This document shows, one piece after another, positions 6,214 through 9,384 of a DNA stretch of 9,384 bases. The position numbers and the translations under genes are program-made. The DNA is taken from positions 1-9,384 of the forward strand of contig DHHG01000070.1 in the NCBI GenBank assembly GCA_002403175.1, read 5' to 3'. The DNA is from Syntrophaceae bacterium UBA4778 (GTDB lineage: Bacteria; Desulfobacterota; Syntrophia; Syntrophales; UBA4778). The notes below the pieces were generated by a model. That model searched no databases. It saw nothing but the letters and a program-made list of their open reading frames with translations, and was not told where the DNA came from. Positions within the stretch are counted from its first letter, which is position 1; every line of letters begins with the position of its first letter.

Positions 6214-7671
6214 CTATTTTTTATTGGCATTATGCAGACGGCTGTTTTTGTGGCTGTACCCGAAATAGATAACAAAGCCGATTGCCATCCAACTGATGAG
6301 TCGAATCCATGTCTCGTGAGGCAATGACAGCATCTGGACCATGGAAAGGATTATGCCCAGAGCGGGTATCCAGGGGACGAACGGGACGCGAAAGGGGCGC
6401 ACGACATCCGGCTTCGTGTAACGCATTACAATAACACCCGCACACACCATGGTAAACGCAAGGAGGGCTCCGATAGACACCAGTTCTCCAAGAAAACCGA
6501 TCGGGAAAAGCGCTGCGATGAACATGGAGACTGTTCCTGTAATGATAGTGGTCAGGTAAGGCGTTTTGAATCGCGGATGGATAGCGGAAAATCCCTCCGG
6601 CAGTAACCAATCCTTGGACATGGAATAGAAAATCCTCGACTGCCCCATGAGCAGGACTAGGATGACAGAACTGAGCCCGGCAATAGCTCCCAATTTGATT
6701 AAAGGCCTCAGCCAATAAAGAGCGGGCCCGGCCGCATCGATACCGACAGCTATGGGGGATGCCACATTCAATTCCTTGTAGTTGACGATTCCGGTGAGGA
6801 CCAAAGATACGGCAATATAGAGGGCTGTGCAGATGGCCAGGGACATTAAAATACCGAAGGGCATATCCCGCTGAGGATCTCGCGCCTCCTGCGCCGCAGT
6901 AGAAACAGCATCGAACCCGATATACGCGAAGAACACGACTGCCGCGCCCCGCATGACTCCGCTCCAGCCGAATTGTCCGAAAGTCCCCGTGTTATCCGGC
7001 AGGAAGGGGTGCCAGTTTTCGGGCCTGATAAACCACATGCCAAAACCAATGAATAAGAGGATGACTGCCACTTTGATAAAGACGATCAGGTTGTTGAAGT
7101 TGGCCGATTCCCGTATCCCCAGGACAAGGAGTACCGTAATCACTGCGACGATCAGAGCCGCAGGCAGATTGAAAACAGCATGCGTAGCGTGCAGACCAAC
7201 ATGGGGCGTATAGTCCATGGGCGCCGCGCATAAGACTGCCGGCAGATGGATTCCAAAGTCATTCAGGAAACTTACAACATAACCGGACCAACCGGCAGCT
7301 ACAGTAGAGGCACCGAACAGGTATTCGAGAATCAGATCCCATCCGATAATCCAGGCGAACAGCTCACCCAGGGTCGCATAGGAATATGTGTAAGCGCTTC
7401 CAGCAACGGGAATCATCGATGCAAATTCTGCATAGCACAATCCCGCAAAAACACAGGCCAGACCGGACAGGATAAAAGATAATGTAATCGCAGGTCCCGC
7501 GTAGCTTGCTGCTGCCTGACCCGTCAAAACAAAAATGCCCGCCCCCACAACGCAGCCGATACCGAGCATCGTAAGATGCCATGGCCCAAGAATCCGGTGC
7601 ATCTGATGTTCGCTTTTTTCCATTTCGTTAATGATTTGCGTATGCGTTTTTGTCTTGAAAAATCTCTTCAT
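6214..7671 (-). CDS. APC-superfamily amino-acid permease (CAT/YfnA type)
   Basis: A 485-residue integral membrane protein, the usual size, with about 12 hydrophobic segments. The first helix carries the substrate-binding signature GIGCVVGAGIFVLTG (37-51). It is preceded by EHQMHRILGPWHLTML, typical of the cationic amino acid transporter branch. Other family marks are CYAEFASMIPVAGSAYTYSYATLGELFAWIIGWDL (about 79-113), FFAYIGFDAVSTAAQEARDPQRDMPFGI and GQSRIFYSMSKDWLLPEGFSAIHPRFKTPY. Members import amino acids, usually in symport with protons; which ones cannot be told from sequence. The ribosome-binding site is weak (CGGAAATC), so expression may be modest, but the start fits the family. It is the first gene of the minus-strand block, and the HAD gene diverges from it across a 314-base gap, so it probably has its own promoter. 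Confidence 0.93.
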   Translation of the reverse strand: MKRFFKTKTHTQIINEMEKSEHQMHRILGPWHLTMLGIGCVVGAGIFVLTGQAAASYAGPAITLSFILSGLACVFAGLCYAEFASMIPVAGSAYTYSYATLGELFAWIIGWDLILEYLFGASTVAAGWSGYVVSFLNDFGIHLPAVLCAAPMDYTPHVGLHATHAVFNLPAALIVAVITVLLVLGIRESANFNNLIVFIKVAVILLFIGFGMWFIRPENWHPFLPDNTGTFGQFGWSGVMRGAAVVFFAYIGFDAVSTAAQEARDPQRDMPFGILMSLAICTALYIAVSLVLTGIVNYKELNVASPIAVGIDAAGPALYWLRPLIKLGAIAGLSSVILVLLMGQSRIFYSMSKDWLLPEGFSAIHPRFKTPYLTTIITGTVSMFIAALFPIGFLGELVSIGALLAFTMVCAGVIVMRYTKPDVVRPFRVPFVPWIPALGIILSMVQMLSLPHETWIRLISWMAIGFVIYFGYSHKNSRLHNANKK

Positions 7672-7985
7672 GATTTCCGATCCGGTTATCCTTTGTGAGT
7701 ATAATAAGCGAAAAAAATTCAGAAAAGTTGCTGACCGTCAGGATGACTACCATAAGGTGATTAAGGTTTTCAACTGAATAATCATCAGACCGGCTGTTGC
7801 AGGGAAGTGGAAGGGGGCATTTCCGGAATGTCCTGTAATGAATGAGAGAAGGTTCCGCTCTTAATCAGAAACAGGATGGCACTCTTCTGAAAAAAGGAGC
7901 AAAACGGAATCGAAAATGTTAAATTAATATGGAATGGATTTATTACCAAATGATCTGAACCATTAGGCAGAAAGGGATCGAGGCG
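7672..7985. other. Divergent intergenic region between the permease and HAD genes
   Basis: No open frame of substance. For the permease, a minus-strand -10-like TATTAT or TATACT occurs at 7699-7706, but only with poor -35 matches. A perfect CTGAC-C-GTCAG palindrome (7731-7741) sits just upstream of where that -35 would be and could be an operator. The 60 bases before the HAD gene are AT-rich (around 7905-7945), which suits a promoter, but no good hexamer pair was found. Confidence 0.4.
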
Positions 7986-8657
7986 ATGAAATATCCGGTT
8001 CTGGCCTGCGACTATGATGGAACCCTGGTATCGGGTAGACTGATCAGTAATGAAGTGCAAAAAGCCCTCAGCCGGTTGAAAAAGGCAGGAAGAAAGCTGA
8101 TTCTGGTAACGGGAAGGGAACTGGATAGCCTTCTGGATGATTTTAGCAGGGTGGATATTTTCGACAGGATTGTGGTCGAAAACGGAGGCGTCCTGTACAC
8201 TCCCGGAGCGGGCACGGTAAAATTGCTGGCTAGTCCCCCTTCGGAAGAATTCGCGGCGGCTCTAAAGGATCTGAAGATCGATCCTTTATCGATCGGAAGG
8301 GTGATTGTCTCAACACGAATTCCTCACGATATCGTCGTCCAGAATGTAATACAGGAACAGGGTCTCGACCTGGAAATCATTTACAATAAGGATTCCGTAA
8401 TGATACTTCCTGCCGGGATCGATAAATTCACAGGGCTCTTAGCTGCACTTGATGAATTCGGGTTGAATCCGGAAAGCGTTATCGGAGTGGGAGATGCTGA
8501 AAATGACATTAGCTTCCTCTCCGGATGTGGATATTCTGTAGCTGTCGCCAATGCCATTGCCCAGGTGAAGATGCGTGTGGATTTGATTCTTTCGGAACCG
8601 AACGGGGCCGGTATTATCGAACTGGCGGAGACCCTGATGGATGATGACCCGGTTTGA
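7986..8657 (+). CDS. HAD-superfamily phosphatase (Cof/phosphoglycolate-phosphatase-like, type IIB)
   Basis: A 223-residue cytoplasmic hydrolase with all four HAD motifs. Motif I is DYDGTL (D9 nucleophile, D11 acid/base); motif II is the threonine in LVTGR (T42); motif III is the lysine in PAGIDK (K147); motif IV is GVGDAENDISFL (D170 and D174, magnesium ligands). A small cap domain between motifs II and III (about 85-140) and the PAGIDKxxGL signature place it in the IIB/Cof group, near archaeal-type phosphoglycolate phosphatases and sugar-phosphate phosphatases. The length fits that group. The substrate is not determined by sequence. GAGG three bases and AAAGGG about ten bases before ATG are possible ribosome-binding sites. 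The 3' end overlaps the opposite-strand YkgJ-type gene by 44 bases, and a hairpin follows the stop. Confidence 0.9.
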   Translation: MKYPVLACDYDGTLVSGRLISNEVQKALSRLKKAGRKLILVTGRELDSLLDDFSRVDIFDRIVVENGGVLYTPGAGTVKLLASPPSEEFAAALKDLKIDPLSIGRVIVSTRIPHDIVVQNVIQEQGLDLEIIYNKDSVMILPAGIDKFTGLLAALDEFGLNPESVIGVGDAENDISFLSGCGYSVAVANAIAQVKMRVDLILSEPNGAGIIELAETLMDDDPV

Positions 8658-9198
8658 CGTGATCCGAACAAAAAGGAGCGCGACTCCCCCCTTTGCTCGG
8701 ATCTATTTGATTCGGGCTGATCAGTGGATTTCCATTCCCGGCTTCAATACGACTTTCGTGTGCCCCAATATCTTTCCATGAATCCGGGTGCAGAGCCTCA
8801 AGCCCAATTTCGGCCCTGGCTTGGTCACATCGGGCATTTCGCACTCCTTCCTGCCAGGAGGGAGCAAATTGGCGGCAAACAGAGGGACGGTGATTGTAAA
8901 TCGTGCAGCGTACCTTATGACCCGGTATTCCCTCCAGCGCGACGCAATGCCGTTCCGGTGGGCCGGTTCGCCGCATGGCCCTGCGAAACGCAGTCACCTT
9001 TTCCGTCAGGCAAACAGGTACGCCTCCTGCGGAAGCATCATCTCCCTCGGCCCAGTAAAAGGATACCCGGAAGGCGATGCAGCAGGCTCCACAGCATGTG
9101 CAGGGATTCTGTTCGACCCCGATCCATTTACCAAACGCGTGCCGAACGGATCGGAGATTCGCCGGAGCTTGCTTCGGTGGATCTTCAATGTTCTCCAT
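8614..9198 (-). CDS. YkgJ family cysteine-cluster (Zn/Fe-S) protein with unusual C-terminal tail
   Basis: A 194-residue protein. The core has the YkgJ-family signature CxxCGACC (C33, C36, C39, C40), then FRVSFYWAE, C85, C98 in VRCTIYNHRPSVCRQF (second Cys C108) and C124 in NARCDQAR. These cysteines are thought to bind zinc or an iron-sulfur cluster; the cellular role of the family is not established. The closest pattern is E. coli YkgJ, which is only about 110 residues. Here the family part ends near residue 137, and the remaining 57 residues (Ser-, Pro-, Gly- and His-rich) show no family resemblance. They are encoded across the HAD terminator hairpin and into the HAD 3' end. A 3' frameshift or loss of the original stop is possible. 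TGGAGGACA about nine bases before ATG supports the start. Confidence 0.85.
   Translation of the reverse strand: MENIEDPPKQAPANLRSVRHAFGKWIGVEQNPCTCCGACCIAFRVSFYWAEGDDASAGGVPVCLTEKVTAFRRAMRRTGPPERHCVALEGIPGHKVRCTIYNHRPSVCRQFAPSWQEGVRNARCDQARAEIGLEALHPDSWKDIGAHESRIEAGNGNPLISPNQIDPSKGGSRAPFCSDHVKPGHHPSGSPPVR
8661..8703. terminator. Imperfect hairpin after the HAD gene
   Basis: GATCCGA (8661-8667) pairs with TCGGATC (8697-8703). Inside this, AAAGGAG can pair with CTCC...CTTT around a small CGCG-containing loop. It starts three bases after the HAD stop and is followed by the T-rich TATTTGATT, so it can act as the HAD terminator despite lacking a clean U-tract. It also lies inside the opposite gene's tail. 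Confidence 0.5.
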
Positions 9199-9341
9199 AC
9201 CGGTGTCCTCCAGGATTCATCTGGATTAAAAAGCTTGCTTCAGACACATTTTCGTACAGAGCTGACAACTACAATAAGTATCAGCTTATAAGGGCAATAT
9301 GTAAAAATCAAGATGGGAATAAGATGCAAAAAATATGGAAA

Positions 9342-9371
9342 AAAGGGGATGACTTTTAGGCCATCCCCTTT
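9342..9371 (-). terminator. Strong stem-loop with minus-strand U-tract
   Basis: AAAGGGGATG (9342-9351) and CATCCCCTTT (9362-9371) form a perfect ten-base stem with a ten-base loop. Read on the minus strand the stem runs straight into TTTTTT, followed a few bases later by a second T-run. This is the form of an intrinsic terminator for a minus-strand gene lying beyond the right edge. It would insulate the YkgJ-type gene, whose ATG is at 9198. Confidence 0.7.
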
Positions 9372-9384
9372 GATTCTGCTGATC

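Noticed and set aside
8724..9359. Long plus-strand frame (211 codons) and an overlapping one at 8788-9291
   Set aside because: Both lie opposite the YkgJ-type gene, which has the cysteine signature and a good ribosome-binding site. Their peptides show no family features.

Overview
The window looks like an ordinary chromosomal stretch of a Gram-negative, probably anaerobic bacterium of moderate GC content. The acyl-CoA ligase opens with MPITEILARNAAMYG, an N-terminus that I recall from Syntrophus/Smithella-type Desulfobacterota. Together with the secreted DUF4142 and PD40 proteins this points to that group, but the assignment is inference from gene content. No tRNA, rRNA, CRISPR array, insertion sequence or phage gene was seen.

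Left part (1-1315): two minus-strand genes. An exported DUF4142 protein is followed by a rhomboid intramembrane protease whose 3' end leaves the window at base 1. A 373-base spacer follows, with a good sigma70-like promoter and a repeat-plus-palindrome element that lead rightwards into an AMP-forming acyl-CoA synthetase (1695-3329, plus).

Middle part (3358-7671): this whole block is on the minus strand. Read in the direction of transcription it holds an APC-superfamily amino-acid permease, a small universal-stress-type protein, a class I SAM-dependent methyltransferase and a secreted PD40/TolB-like beta-propeller protein. The last converges on the acyl-CoA synthetase. Gaps of 127-327 bases suggest mostly separate transcription units. 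A Fur-box-like palindrome lies between the stress protein and the methyltransferase, and a second small inverted repeat abuts the methyltransferase start codon.

Right part (7986-9384): a HAD-superfamily phosphatase (plus) converges with a YkgJ-type cysteine-cluster protein (minus). Their 3' ends overlap by 44 bases, and the YkgJ-like tail is encoded through the hairpin that would terminate the HAD transcript. A strong stem-loop with a U-tract on the minus strand closes the window and probably ends a minus-strand gene lying to the right.

The genes do not form one evident pathway. They cover envelope quality control (rhomboid, DUF4142), fatty/organic-acid activation (ligase), amino-acid uptake (permease) and stress or housekeeping roles. 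I found no convincing new multi-gene system. The observations most worth a second look are the regulatory palindromes, the degenerate nucleotide-binding loop of the stress protein, the YkgJ tail and the coherent small reading frames in the 1316-1694 spacer.
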